Assembly (NCBI GenBank): GCA_900074885.1
Contig: FJUW01000035.1
Span: 62,001 to 126,000, forward strand
Direction of reading: 5' to 3'
Source of the DNA: Rhynchosporium graminicola
Lineage: Eukaryota > Ascomycota > Leotiomycetes > Helotiales > Ploettnerulaceae
Length of the DNA: 64,000 bases
A program made the translations under genes and the position numbers. Below are positions 11,756 to 23,621 of the stretch, piece after piece. Each line of letters begins with the position of its first letter. Positions within the stretch are counted from its first letter, which is position 1. Below the pieces are notes generated by a model. The model saw nothing but the letters and a program-made list of their open reading frames with translations. It was not told where the DNA came from and made no database searches.

Positions 11756-13242
11756 TCTAATTCCAAAAACAAATCTTGATTGCTTTGGAGATTGATTGCT
11801 CTGACTGGTAAAGAAACTGTCGAGGAAGTGTATTTGGCCGAGTTTCTGGAGGTGTTTGCAAGAAGTTCGCAGAGGCTACGGGCTTCCAAAGGAAGAGTAC
11901 AGAATATATTGATGAAGGGCCGAAAGAAAGCCTTACACCCACTACTTACAGCCTCGAGCTGAAAACCTTCTCACATTATCTTCATGAAGCAAGATTCCAA
12001 TCGGATGTCTTTGGTGCACTTCGTGTTTGCGTCCATCCTATGCAGGCGCCACGCTGCATTAGTGGCAACGATCAGCTCATCACAAGTTCCACAACACGAG
12101 CGTTGGCGTGCGATGGAGGATGCAAACAGCCTCACTTATCAAGCCATATACGAGTGACTTCTTGGATTGGCGGATATTTGAAGATCTGATACCATTATGG
12201 CCAATACGAGAAATTCTGACTTCCTAACGAGTACCCCGCATCGTGTATAGTGTAATGTGCGCCTCCACCCTCCTCCGCCTTACGATTCACTCAGTGTCTT
12301 GCCAAGACTCTGCTCGAATGCGCCCGCTAATGTTTCTTTAAATAGACTCCCGAAATCTCAACAACACCAGTACTGACCACCAAGGATGTCATTCCCTGAT
12401 GGCTGAATTTGTTCAGAATGGCTTCATGATTTGCCAGCCCGTCCACAAGGAATATTCCCTAAGCCTAAGACTGCTGAAGGCACCTGGTCGGCGAGCGATG
12501 TGGTAGCTACATGCATAATCTCGATCCAAATGTCTTAAATTCATCAAGCTCACGACATGGTGCCACGAGAAATACTGTACGTCCCTCGGTATGCGCGGAA
12601 CAAGCTTCTATAGACTCTTGTGCTGAATGGAGGATGTTGCGCCAACGCCAGTGTCAGAGGCGCATATGTCTCCTGCGACGCTACGCTTCGATACGAGAGA
12701 ATTCGTTGGTATCGAGTCTAGCGTCCGAACTTTTCTACCCCGAAGCAGTTTATCATGAGTATCATCTGACGATGATTGAAAAGAAGCTGCATGTAGCTAT
12801 TGAATGCAATATGAAAGCTGCATTCAGTTCCACAAGAAAAGCTACTTCCACTTTATCATACGAGGTCTAAGTCAAGATCAGCGCCACAATTGGCCAAAGT
12901 TGGGGTTCCAGTACGGAATCAGCCATGTAGAATCTCAGGACATGATTCGAAATGCTTAGTCGAGTTGCCAGTACGAGCGGTGTGGACGATGGTATCACTT
13001 TGATCCTATGGATGCAAACTCTCCCATTCGCATTTGCCGAGAGAAGACGAAGAAGTCTATGGCAACCCTCCTACACCGATCCTGAGCCTGCTCGTCATAT
13101 TTCCAAGCATCCCACCAAGTAGAGGCTGTCAAAATCTTTATATATTCCCTCTCCCACTCGAGTGGATGATTCATATCACATCTCATCTTCTCTAAGCAGT
13201 TCAGTTCCAACTCCAAAGCCTCATCCAAAACTTCCATACAAA
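11756..13242. other. Shared divergent region between UstYa-like gene and peptide precursor
   Basis: About 1.5 kb separates the two divergent start codons. A 119-aa plus-strand frame (12511-12870) and an 80-aa minus-strand frame (12995-13237) lie here, but neither shows a domain or composition that convinces me. A bidirectional promoter is the simplest reading. Confidence 0.5.
13139..13144 (+). promoter_or_regulatory. TATA-like box of the precursor gene
   Basis: TATATA lies 99 bp before the chosen ATG of the repeat precursor, within TTTATATATTCC and followed by pyrimidine-rich DNA typical of fungal start regions. It supports transcription starting at about 13170-13200, which would exclude the in-frame upstream ATG at 13162 or put it at the very edge. 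Confidence 0.45.
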
Positions 13243-14353
13243 ATGCGTTTCTCTCGCCTGGCTATCTTCGCAACTGCTTCGGCAGTATGTGTTTCAGCTC
13301 TCCCAGCTCCAGCTCCCGAAGCGGCACCAGATGCTGCCCCAGTTGACTATGGCAAATATGGCGGCAAGTACTCTTACACTCGTTGACTATGTTATTCACA
13401 TTGCTAACTTTTCCATAGACTATGGAAGTACGTGAACCTCAAGGACGTGTCCCTTTGAGATTGACTTCTGACATGATTTCCAGACTATGGCAAATATAAC
13501 GACTATCCAGCTCCACCAAAGCCATCCCCACCTCCAACTTGTGAGTTAAATTCCCCAGACCGAATTCTGTAGTCTATTCCAGACTGGGAAGATGCTGATG
13601 AAACAATCAGCATATGGGAAATATGGCTCCTACGGAGCTTACAAGCGTGAGCCAGAGGCCGAAGCCGAAGCCGCTCCTGCGCCTGTTGCAGAAGCCGAGA
13701 GTGTTGAGAAGCGTACAGACTACGGGAAGTACGGCGGTGAGTTCAAATTTCGTTTCCGAGTCCAATAACTTGACTAATGACAACGTTCAAAAGACTACGG
13801 CAACTATGGGAAGTACAACAACTACCCACCTGCGCCTACGCCTACGCCATCCCCACCTCCAACTTGTAAGTTTGATTTTCCATCAGAACGTTCCGATCAC
13901 TTATGCCAAACCCTTTTATCTTGCCACCGACAGTAAACTAATGAAAGTTCCAGCGTACGGAAAATACGCCTCTTACAAAGCTTACAAGCGTGAGCCAGAG
14001 GCTAAAGCCGAAGCTGCTCCTGAGCCCATTCCAGAGCCAGAGGCAGAGGTTGTTGAGAAGCGCACCGACTATGGAAAGTATGGTGACTATGGCAGTAAGT
14101 AAGCTCTGATCCGCATTCGAACCTATCATTGACCCTTCTTCTACAGACTACGGGAAGTACAACAAGTACCCAGCTCCCCCCGCACCAAGCCCTCCACCAA
14201 CGAGTAAGTATAGCCCACGTTACTTGATTTGTCAATCTTTTCTTATCTAATGTACGTTACTTTTCGGATCATACTGACGCCTTCTCCGCAGGCTATGGAA
14301 CTTATGCTAGCTACGGCTCCTACAAGCGTGTCGAGGCCGAGGTTGAGGCTTAG
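13243..14353 (+). CDS. Secreted Tyr/Gly-rich Kex2-repeat precursor (candidate RiPP/KEP peptide precursor)
   Basis: Eight exons: 13243-13363, 13419-13427, 13484-13540, 13611-13736, 13794-13865, 13954-14094, 14147-14203, 14292-14353; 214 aa, all introns phase 1. The first intron is GC-AG (donor GCAAGT); the nearby GT donor would put a stop in exon 3. Residues 1-19 are a clear signal peptide ending VCVSA. A Pro/Ala/Glu pro-segment (20-34) leads into three repeats at 35-75, 98-141 and 166-207. Each has DYGKYGDYGNYGKYN, a Pro-rich hinge ending PSPPPT, then SYGKY- or SYGTY-like Tyr-rich sequence ending YKR. Acidic spacers (76-97, 142-165), rich in EP/EA dipeptides, end EKR, and the tail is VEAEVEA. 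Lys-Arg fits Kex2 cleavage; EA/EP runs resemble substrates of Ste13-type dipeptidyl peptidase, as in alpha-factor. This is the layout of fungal Kex2-processed repeat proteins, including dikaritin precursors. The product is not one I know; a repellent-like or structural peptide is the main alternative. Confidence 0.85.
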
Positions 14354-17300
14354 ACTGGAGGTACTGTGATGCGAGAAAATCGAAGGCCTGTGAAGTGAAT
14401 GGAAACAACGGCGGTCTTTTTGGGGTAGAACGCAATGGCAAATGGCCGAATTAATACACTCCTTTATAGTTAATGTAATGCTATCATTTTATGATCCTTA
14501 TTCATCAGGACTTGCCGAAACAACCTCATCTCGGCTAACAAGCTTCCAATTACTATACTGGCAAAATTCGAAGTTGTTGAGTCTTGCTTTTTTAGGTGTA
14601 CTGTAAGTGAATCCACCAGGTGTTTCTAGATAAGAACCAAATAGCTCCCAGAACCCTGGGCTCTTTGATACCGATTGCAACTTTAGTACACATCAAACGC
14701 GACACGGTCTCAGCATAAGTTACTTGTACCAGCAGCCCAAAGCCAAGAACTGCCTTCCGTTATGCTATTCAGTAAATCATGGTTAATTCTCTTTCTGACG
14801 AATAGAATTTCTAGCGCTTTCAGAGAATGTTCAAGGTCAAGCTAATCATGCAATACTAGGTCGGAGACTCTTCTTGACATACCATTATCTTTCAGCGGTA
14901 CTCTAGCAAATACAAGACACCTTATCGGCAGCTGTCATGCATGAGCAAGGACGTCAAACTCAGTTGCTTAATATTTGCTCCGTAGTCGATGTCGTGGGTG
15001 AGCAATTGGATACAATGCCATCTCGTCAAAGACATCTGCGACATTGATTGATTCCTTCTGGTGAAAAGGTAGCGAGATTTATAATAAGAGAGATCGAAAA
15101 CACCAGCTCTTCCCAAAAAGCTGTATATTCATAGACATATGAGTATATTATGGTAAGGCTGAGAATGCCTTGTCAGCCGCAGCCTGATACTCCAGCCAGC
15201 TTGATCCTTCAGCCTCCAATCCCTCATCCAAATTCAGGTCCAAGCCTTATTACTCGACTCCGCCCCCTTCCATGCAGCATCAACTCATCAAATGCCCTTG
15301 AATGCAACATATCCTGAATCTTCTCATCGATAAATCAAGCTATCTGAGCCTAAAGTGGTACTTTCTGACTCGAAGTCATAAAATTGATCTTCGCGACTTG
15401 TCGCTTAGTGCACGTGAGCCACGTATCGATACTTCAACGCCGTTGTGAACCTATCCTTGACACATGAAGCAGATGGGCGCGCAACTCCTACATATTCAGA
15501 AGCGTCATAATAGTCTGAGTTTACATTCACCCAATTACATAAAGTTAAGTCTAATGGATTTCAGTGTTTACTTTTCGCAAAGCGCTCTTGAGATAAATCC
15601 ATCAATACACCACAATTCCGAATCCCCATCTTTAGCCTTTCTAATCAAGATTACCTCTCCTTCACAGAGCACCACATAGATCAGATAGAAATTATGAAAG
15701 ACGATTTCGAATAATGTTTACAAGAGGGTATTTCATGCAAACTTGAATCATAGCAACAAACATTTCAGCGCTCGCTTAAGTTCGCTAAAAAAAAAATTTC
15801 ATCTCATCTTTGAGCTGGGATGCCGATGTTCCTAAATGTGCATCTACACCTGTCAACGTTAGTAACGCTGATGAAGTACGTTTGACTTTCCGCTATTGAG
15901 AACAATGTTTAGCATCTTTTCTAACTCCGTAGAAGCGCGGGTATGCAGACTTTCCTTCGTCCAGCAATTTCCTCATTTAGTCAACCATACTTTCGGCAAT
16001 ACAAATAAAAAATCACGTTGATGGCGCACCAAGATCAACAAAACACCTCGTGCTGAGTTACTCACAGGCAGGATTGAGGCAAGTAGGGAAATTCCGCCTG
16101 GCCTGGCGAGGCGAAACCTACAGTAGGTAGACGGGGCTGCAGTATGTGTAGTAGTGGTATATGTATTGGATCAGTTGCCAAATGTCCAGGAAGCCGCATC
16201 TTCTCAATTTCTTTTTGAAGATCCTGGATCCATATACTTCGAAATTGATGGCTGAGGGACCTATTGAGCTGCTTGAATATTCCCGGCGTCAAAATCAACT
16301 ACGAGGAGGGGTTTTCGTCTCATATCTCGCCTCGTTTAGATCCTCGTGCCCCCACTAAACCCCATCTGCCGTCTCCCACGATGAGTCTATGTCTAGCACC
16401 AGTGATTGTGAGTAGGGATGCATGTTGTTGCGCGCTTCCTTTAATCTGCCAGGGTTCAATGCTCTAGATTGAGGATGGGTCGAGTTTGAGGCATCACGAT
16501 TCTGGGGATAGGCCTGGGCATCATCATTATCTTCCTCTTGCCAAGAGCACAATCATAACGTTCTATTGATGTTTCGGAGCGTCCATCACTTTCAGTAGCG
16601 CACCGTGACAAGTTAGAATTATCATCCGCCACGATTTTCTGTGCTTCGGCTTGAGGATTTTGGAGGCCAGAATCTATCTGTGCTCCATCCAGGAACTCTT
16701 GCCCATTCCTCCTCCACTTGGCTTCAATTGTAGTGTTGTGACTCTTTTATAGGGTCTGTTCACCCAGCTTCACTCGCTCCTAGGGAAGTAGAATGAAAAA
16801 GTATCATGTTCACTACAGCCTCCTTGATGATTTGTGTAGGGTTAGTTCTGAGGATAAGTGAGTCTTCAACTCGAGGAATTTGATAATGCTCTCCCTCATC
16901 TTCAATTTAGCCTGCATCAAGAGAGGCAGCTTGCGATCTGGAATCCTTAAAAGCAGCTTTGAGCTTCATTCTCAAAATATTCTAGCAAATCCGATCAGCC
17001 ATTATCCACTTAAACAACAACATGCTCAATATGAACCTGAAAGCATAGGTTTCCTGATTGTTAATTCGCAGCCCTGTTCTTGATCAGACTAAGAAGGAGT
17101 TGTAAGCTACTATTCAAGGGTTCTAGAAAGCCAGAAAAGCCTCTCAATTCTAGCATTTTACCTTGTTCTGCATCCACTTCATCTTCGACTTGAACCGAAA
17201 TTTGATTTCCTTGTACGGTTAGATTCTGTCCATCACTCTATACTTCCATAACCAGCTCACACTGGACGATCAATCCTGGGATCACGCTGATATCTGATCC

Positions 17301-18420
17301 TTAAGGTTAGATTCCAGCAAGATTCCGCACCTCGGAAGAGAAGAGCAGAATCTTATTCCCCACCGGAAACAAGTGATGCAGCGGTGCTGGAAAGAGCGAG
17401 GTAGAGCTCGAAGCCAGCGTCGCCTATGCCAACGATGCCAGCAACGACTGCCAGTAACTCAGCCATATCGTCAGGATATGACCATATATTCTGGCTGTTT
17501 GACTATATGGCCTCTGAACTAAGAGCTGCATCTCCGAAGGATCGTAGAAATGAAGATGCTCCTCTTCGCTTAAGAGTCTTGAATTTGAGCTGAACGTTGG
17601 CGACTTACTGAATGATGTGGCTGAATTTCACAGCTATGAGGCGCATCCATAGGCGTATTCGATACTTTGAAGTGGCTTGCAACGTACGACTTAATGGCCA
17701 AGCAATTATGGAACTATTCATCAACAGTCCGACTCTGAAATTGCGTTCAAGCCAGGCTGGGATTAGAATCGGAGGAATCGCTTATTTATTTGCACAACAT
17801 TGCCTGCCTCTAGATCTGAGTGGTGCAAAGCTTTGTGAACAGTGTACTGCCCAGTGCACTTAGACCTTTGGTTTTATTGCACAAAGATAAATAGTAATAA
17901 CTTAAACAAACTTCATGGAAGTCCAAATGCTACCTACCTTTCCCTCGGAGAAATAGATGGCCGATTTTTGACATAGAGCGTGTTTCTTAACGAAACAGCA
18001 ATTCATCAGTTTTCTCTCAATCGGATACCTTTGAAAATTACTTGAACAAAGTCTTTGACTATTTCTTAGTATCTCACTGAACTCTCGCAAGCTTTCCCCA
18101 ATTTTACGTTGAGGAATAAAATATTATTCATGTTGACATTTAACGGTCTCGCTTGTCAAAATCAGCCATCTATTTCTCCGACGGAGAGCCTACCTAGGTA
18201 GTAATCTTGCCGTGACCGAGCTGCACGTGACTCGGAACCTTGGAAACGCGGCGATCGGGATTTCGTTAGACTGTCTCTGGTAATCATGACCTCGTGAACT
18301 TTTGCCTCTCTGACTATAATATCTAAGCCAAAAGTCGACTATTCCGTACTCCGATGCGACAAACCTTGGAGGCTGCTCAATCACAATTCGTGACCCTCCT
18401 CCGATCATTTCTACACAATC
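14354..18420. other. Gene-free region of about 4 kb
   Basis: Scattered short frames only, none with a recognisable domain or a plausible splice chain. If the precursor gene belongs to a larger peptide cluster, I cannot see further tailoring genes on this side. Confidence 0.5.
18224..18230 (+). promoter_or_regulatory. CACGTGA E-box upstream of AFG3
   Basis: A CACGTGA element lies about 195 bp before the AFG3 start codon. E-boxes of this type bind Cbf1-like bHLH factors in fungi. A single site can occur by chance, so this is only a candidate. Confidence 0.3.
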
Positions 18421-21154
18421 ATGCACTCTGTCCTGCGACAATCCAGCAATATTGCTAGGATATCGAGGTCCTCTCTCCAGACAGCTGCGAGGTCATCACT
18501 GCGCTCCACGAATCATGCACCATTATCCACCTCCATTCGATGCGTGCAACAAGCTCGATTATACTCGAACAAACAAAACACTAAGAAGGATAACGAAGGA
18601 AAGCAAGATGATACGGATTTAAAGGACAAGAAAGCTTCTGAGACGCCATCCAAGACAGCTCCCGGGCCGGAGCATCTTTATGATGGTCAAACGCCACTAT
18701 CAAAATCGTCGAAGGATGGAGAATCCAGTGAGCCTGAGCTCGCAGAGGGCATGGTGAAGATGAATCCGGAAGACGAGAAAGCCATGCGTGATCTACTCAA
18801 CACGCTCAAGTTAGGGCTGCCGAAGGCCCAGGTCGCGATTATCGAGGAGGCTTTCGTAAATATCCAGAAGGAGGGTGTTCCGAAGGAATTGAAGGACTTG
18901 ATGGAAGAAGTGAGGGGAAAGCCTATGACATTATCGACGGCGGCTAAATTGACAAGGATGGCGACGATAATGCAGAGGAAGCAATCTGAGAGGAGCACAA
19001 AGACAGGTTCTAAGACAGATTCTTCATCGAGCGAACCAAAGAACCCATTCAGTGGTTTTGGTGGCCCGCCGCTGGGAGGAAACAAGGGAGGCAATAAACA
19101 AGGACAGGAGGGAGGCTTCAAGGTGGGGGATGTCAAGGTCGATCTGAGTACTCTGTTGCTGTCGGCGTTCGTTTCGTACTTGCTATACAGAATGGTTCTA
19201 CCCGGAGAGAGCAGGCGTGATATCACATACCAGGAGTTCCGCAGCACGTTTCTCGATAAAGGATTGGTCGAGAAGTTGACAGTCACGAGTGCAGGCAAGG
19301 TCAGAGTAGATCTACATCGCGAAGCTACCCAGGCCATGTTCCCAGATTCTCCGGCGGCCAATCCCAACTTCCATTACTACTTTTCCATTGGTTCCGTGGA
19401 GTCTTTTGAACGACGACTGGACCAAGCACAGGACGAGCTTGGTATTTCTACTTCGGACAGAATACCTGTCAATTATGCCCCCGAAGGCGATGCTGTCTGG
19501 GGGCTGGTCTATAGCTTCGGTCCTACAATCCTCTTTATTGCAGCCATCTTCTATATTTCGCGGCGAGCATCAGGAGGTGGTGCAGGAGGAGCTAGCGGTG
19601 TGTTCGGCATGGGCAAGAGTCGAGCAAAACAGTTCAATCACGAGACATCAGTTAAGATTAAATTCGCTGACGTTGCCGGTATGGACGAAGCTAAGGCGGA
19701 GATTATGGAGTTTGTCTCTTTCTTGAAAACCCCAGAGCAATTCCAGCGTCTAGGTGCAAAGATTCCTCGTGGTGCCATTCTTTCTGGTCCTCCTGGAACA
19801 GGTAAAACTCTTCTGGCCAAGGCTACCGCTGGTGAATCTCAAGTACCATTCTTCAGCGTTTCCGGTTCCGAATTCGTGGAGATGTTTGTTGGTGTAGGTG
19901 CTTCGAGGGTGCGTGATTTATTCACTATGGCAAGAAAGAACACGCCTTGTATTATCTTCATCGATGAGATCGACGCTATCGGGAAAGCTCGTGGGAAGGC
20001 TGGATCATTCGGCGGTGGAAACGATGAACGAGAAGCCACTCTCAATCAGATTCTTACCGAGATGGACGGATTTAACACTACCGAGCAAGTGGTTGTTCTC
20101 GCTGGTACCAACAGACCTGATGTTCTTGATAAGGCGCTTATGCGTCCTGGTCGTTTCGATAGACATATCTCTATTGACCGACCTACCATGGATGGACGAA
20201 AGCAGATTTTCATGGTTCATTTGAAGAAGATTGTTACACACGAGGATCTGGAGTTCTTGACCGGACGTCTTTCAGCTTTGACTCCAGGATTCTCTGGAGC
20301 TGACATCGCTAACTGCTGTAACGAGGCTGCATTGATTGGTAGGTTTTTTACATCCTTGGTTGCTGTTGATTTGCTAATACCGTTTAGCTGCTCGAACAAG
20401 CGCGAAGTCTGTCGCAATGCTTCATTTCGAACAAGCAATCGAACGTGTGATTGGTGGTCTTGAGAAAAAATCACTTGTCCTCTCACCAGAGGAGAAGAAG
20501 GTTGTTGCATATCACGAGGCCGGCCACGCTATATGTGGATGGTACTTCAAGTATGCCGATCCTCTGCTGAAGGTCTCTATCATCCCACGTGGACAAGGAG
20601 CCCTCGGATATGCCCAATATCTTCCCGCTGGCGACTCCTACCTCATGAATGTCAACCAGCTCATGGATCGCATGGCCATGACCCTCGGCGGTCGGGTATC
20701 AGAAGAACTCCACTTCGATACTGTCACCTCCGGCGCCTCGGATGATTTTAACAAAGTCACTCGTCTGGCCACAGCAATGGTCACCAAGTGGGGTATGAGC
20801 AAGAAGCTCGGCCCTCTTCATTTCGAACAAAATGAGCAAGCTCTGACTAAGCCATTCGCTGAATCAACAGCCCAAACCATCGACTCAGAAGTCCGCCGCA
20901 TTATCGACGAGGCATACAAGCAATGCAGGGACCTACTTGAGGAGAAGAAATCCGAAGTAGGCATTGTCGCAGAGGAACTCCTCTCCAAGGAAGTCCTAGA
21001 CAGAAACGACATGGTGAGGTTATTGGGCCACAGACCATTCGATGACAACAAAGACTTCGCCAAGTACTTTGGCGGTACTGGAGAGAAGAGTGCGCCTCCA
21101 CCTTTTCCTACTGACAACACGGATAGCCCGCCTGAGGCGCCACCGGCGATCTAA
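18421..21154 (+). CDS. AFG3: Mitochondrial m-AAA protease subunit (AFG3/YTA12 family)
   Basis: Two exons (18421-20338, 20388-21154) with one 49-bp GT-AG intron give 894 aa. ATP-driven zinc protease of the mitochondrial inner membrane; in yeast the AFG3-YTA12 hexamer degrades misfolded membrane proteins and matures substrates such as the ribosomal protein MrpL32. In order: a basic Ser/Arg-rich targeting sequence (1-50), a low-complexity charged and Gly-rich stretch, a membrane segment at about 241-260, the FtsH intermembrane domain, a second membrane segment at about 359-380, and the AAA core. Walker A GPPGTGKT is at about 456-463, Walker B IIFIDEID at 511-518, the RPGRFDRH second-region-of-homology motif at about 575-582, and the zinc-binding HEAGH at about 682-686. 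The C-terminal end DSPPEAPP resembles AFG3 more than YTA12 from memory, so the paralogue assignment is likely but not certain. All catalytic residues are present. Confidence 0.93.
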
Positions 21155-23621
21155 ATCAATGCGAGAAGGATTGTAAAATTATCAAGCTGGACAAGGAGAT
21201 GAAGACGAGATGTGGAAGCAAGGTGGTGGCGAAAGACTGAAGGGGGGATCTCGGGAACTGCTACTCATCTACTTGTACGGTAACAGCATAACACAGGCGT
21301 TGCACGGGTCAGCAATGCATTTCCTGCCTGGTTTCAGAGCAGGCTAAAACGTATCGATCAATCACACTTCACTCAGCCTGTTCTCTTTTGCTGTCTTTCT
21401 GGATTTGCGAGTTGGGTTGATTTCTGATCGTGGATTTGACGATTGTCTAAGCAGGGGGTTGGCAGGTAGGAAGGGATAGAAATCAGAGTTAGAGGATGTA
21501 GATGTACCCAAATATATAGATACCTTTGACTGGGCTAATATTGAAATTCTGTTAGACTAGCCATAGCAAAGACTCTTCTTCGGTTTCTTCCATATTCCTC
21601 TTATTTAGAATCAATAGGGTGCTCCTATACAAAGTGCTACATTCAAAAAATAACCTACCAGCCTCTCGTACAGATTAAAGGTTCATGAAGGAGTTCGTTG
21701 AAGACTGATAATTTATGGAACGCGCCGCCACTGTTCCTTACCATCGCCGAACCGCATTAGCGAGTCGCAACTTCTGACTTCTCAGTACCTGCTTGAAGCT
21801 ATTGGCAGACTGGAACGATACTATCCTACTGCTTTACAATGATACGTCATTGAGATTAGAATCATGAATGGGTATGAAAAGGTCAGACTTCGGTACTTGA
21901 TGTCCCTCAAAGCCATTAGCGAAGTAGTCTGAATAGTGGCGGTTGATAGTTGAAGGACCATTCGGAGATCTTAATCTGGCCATTGACCACAGACTATCAT
22001 CAACAAGGCCCCATGGAGCTCCTCCAAAAGCCGGGATGGTTACTACATTCTCAGTACATCACTTCATCTCCAAAGTGAACGGTGCCTGGCGAAAGTATCC
22101 GCTTCTACTTTACCCAGCCTCTTCGGGACAGAACGCAATCATAGCATGCTTTCGCAAAGAAAACAGAGGACAGGTGGGCATAAATCAGATCATCGCTATC
22201 ACCAAGGATGGACGCTACTTTTGAGAATGGTGCTGGAGGCCTAGCTCGCTAATCAGTCGAGGATTTCTGTTTAGAAAACATCTTGGGTTTGTCTCCGATT
22301 CAGCCGCGGAGATATTGAGCCAACAAAGCTCATAATTGGAAACCATATTACCTTGATTGCCGTTTCGAGTCTTCTGAGGAGTCCTGAATGACACAAACGC
22401 CATCAATCTAGAGGTACCGAACTCCTAGCCTTCGAGTGATACAAATTGCGTCGCACAAAATCGGCAGTAGAGTGAATATCGTCAAAAGTTAGGTTTGTTT
22501 CTCGAAAATTGACTTGTTTATTATGTATGAGATTCCTTGGGGTGTGTCAAAGTCGCATATTTTGCGACGAATCCTTGCGGTATCCACAACCATGGCTCGT
22601 AAGATCCGTCTACTGGACCTAAATCTATGACACGATCCGGAAGCCATGTCTCTTCTTGCACCACTCCAGACAGATTTTATGCCTCTGAAAGCAGTCTTTG
22701 GTCCACTGCTGGATCCACCCAAGGACTTCATTAGAGATTTAGAGTCCGCTTCCAAGCAAGCTAATATCTTGGCCACGGCCACCTTCATCTGGATTCAATC
22801 AGGAAGTTACCTCTTGACCAGATCAATAGTGTCTACCTGATTCTCTGCTTGATCTCAAGGGGTAGCTACCATAGTCACCAACTCTTGCGAATAGCTCCAC
22901 ACTGCCAAAATTTGCTCGTAGAAGTAGGTTAACAACACCATCTAGTAGTGCGGTTTCCTCTCTCTGTGTCCATATTCGGGGGCCGTTCAAACTTCGCACT
23001 ATAAGCGTGCAGAGATGACACCCTTTGGTGCTTGTTATACCTTCTGCACATATCTCCTTACACTGCTTAAGCTATGTGACTCGACTAGATGTTCATACCG
23101 TTGACGGACCGTTGACGGACCGTTGACGGGCATTTGCTGAGGTAAGAATGCAGGAGAATAACCTGTGCTTACTCATTCTTGAAAATCCGATATTGTTTTC
23201 CATCATTGGGTAGGCTTAGAAAGGTCTTCCGAAGATGAGAACGTTAAATTATGACATTACAAAGTTCAAAATTAACGAAGTCAAAATGCTTCTGGTATGC
23301 CATGAAGCTGAATTCCATGTCTCAATTGATGATTCGTAGTGTGTCGCAGAAATACAGAGCAAACACATTATCTGGACTTGTTTATATCACAATGACAACT
23401 TCGGGTAAATACTCATCATACCCAAATAACAGTCGGTAGAAGCATGTTTGGACGTCAATACCGCAATTTTAGCAAGCGAGCTGTCCCCCAAAATTCCTCA
23501 GCCTCGCCGAATTCACGCTAGCCAGTCGCGACTTTTGACCTCGAACATCGAGGTTGTTTCGCAAGCTCCCACCCATCCTCCATCCCTTCCCCTATGATCC
23601 CATCTCTCGAGCAGCAGCAAG
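21155..23621. other. Intergenic region, possible gene remnants
   Basis: About 2.5 kb without an intact gene. A minus-strand frame at 22489-22788 has a coding-like look but no supported start, splice partner or family. A triple 11-bp repeat lies at 23098-23130. The last 100 bp before PAF1 are its likely promoter and leader. Confidence 0.45.
23098..23130. repeat. Triple 11-bp tandem repeat
   Basis: CCGTTGACGGA occurs three times head to tail, with the last base changed in the third copy. Read directly; no function is known. Confidence 0.9.

Noticed and set aside
12511..12870. 119-aa frame between the oxidase and peptide genes, considered as a further cluster member
   Set aside because: No domain, no signal peptide and amino-acid make-up like random translation.
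12995..13237. 80-aa minus-strand frame just upstream of the precursor
   Set aside because: It overlaps the probable promoter and leader of the precursor gene. It has no recognised family, and nothing but an open frame supports it.
13162..13242. In-frame upstream ATG that would lengthen the peptide precursor by 27 residues
   Set aside because: It would bury the signal peptide behind a polar segment; the ATG at 13243 opens directly on the hydrophobic leader.
22489..22788. Minus-strand frame with a coding-like look (SLMKSLGGSSSGPKTAF), perhaps a remnant of an NLR-type N-terminal domain
   Set aside because: I cannot place it in a family with confidence, and no downstream exons or reading frame continue it.
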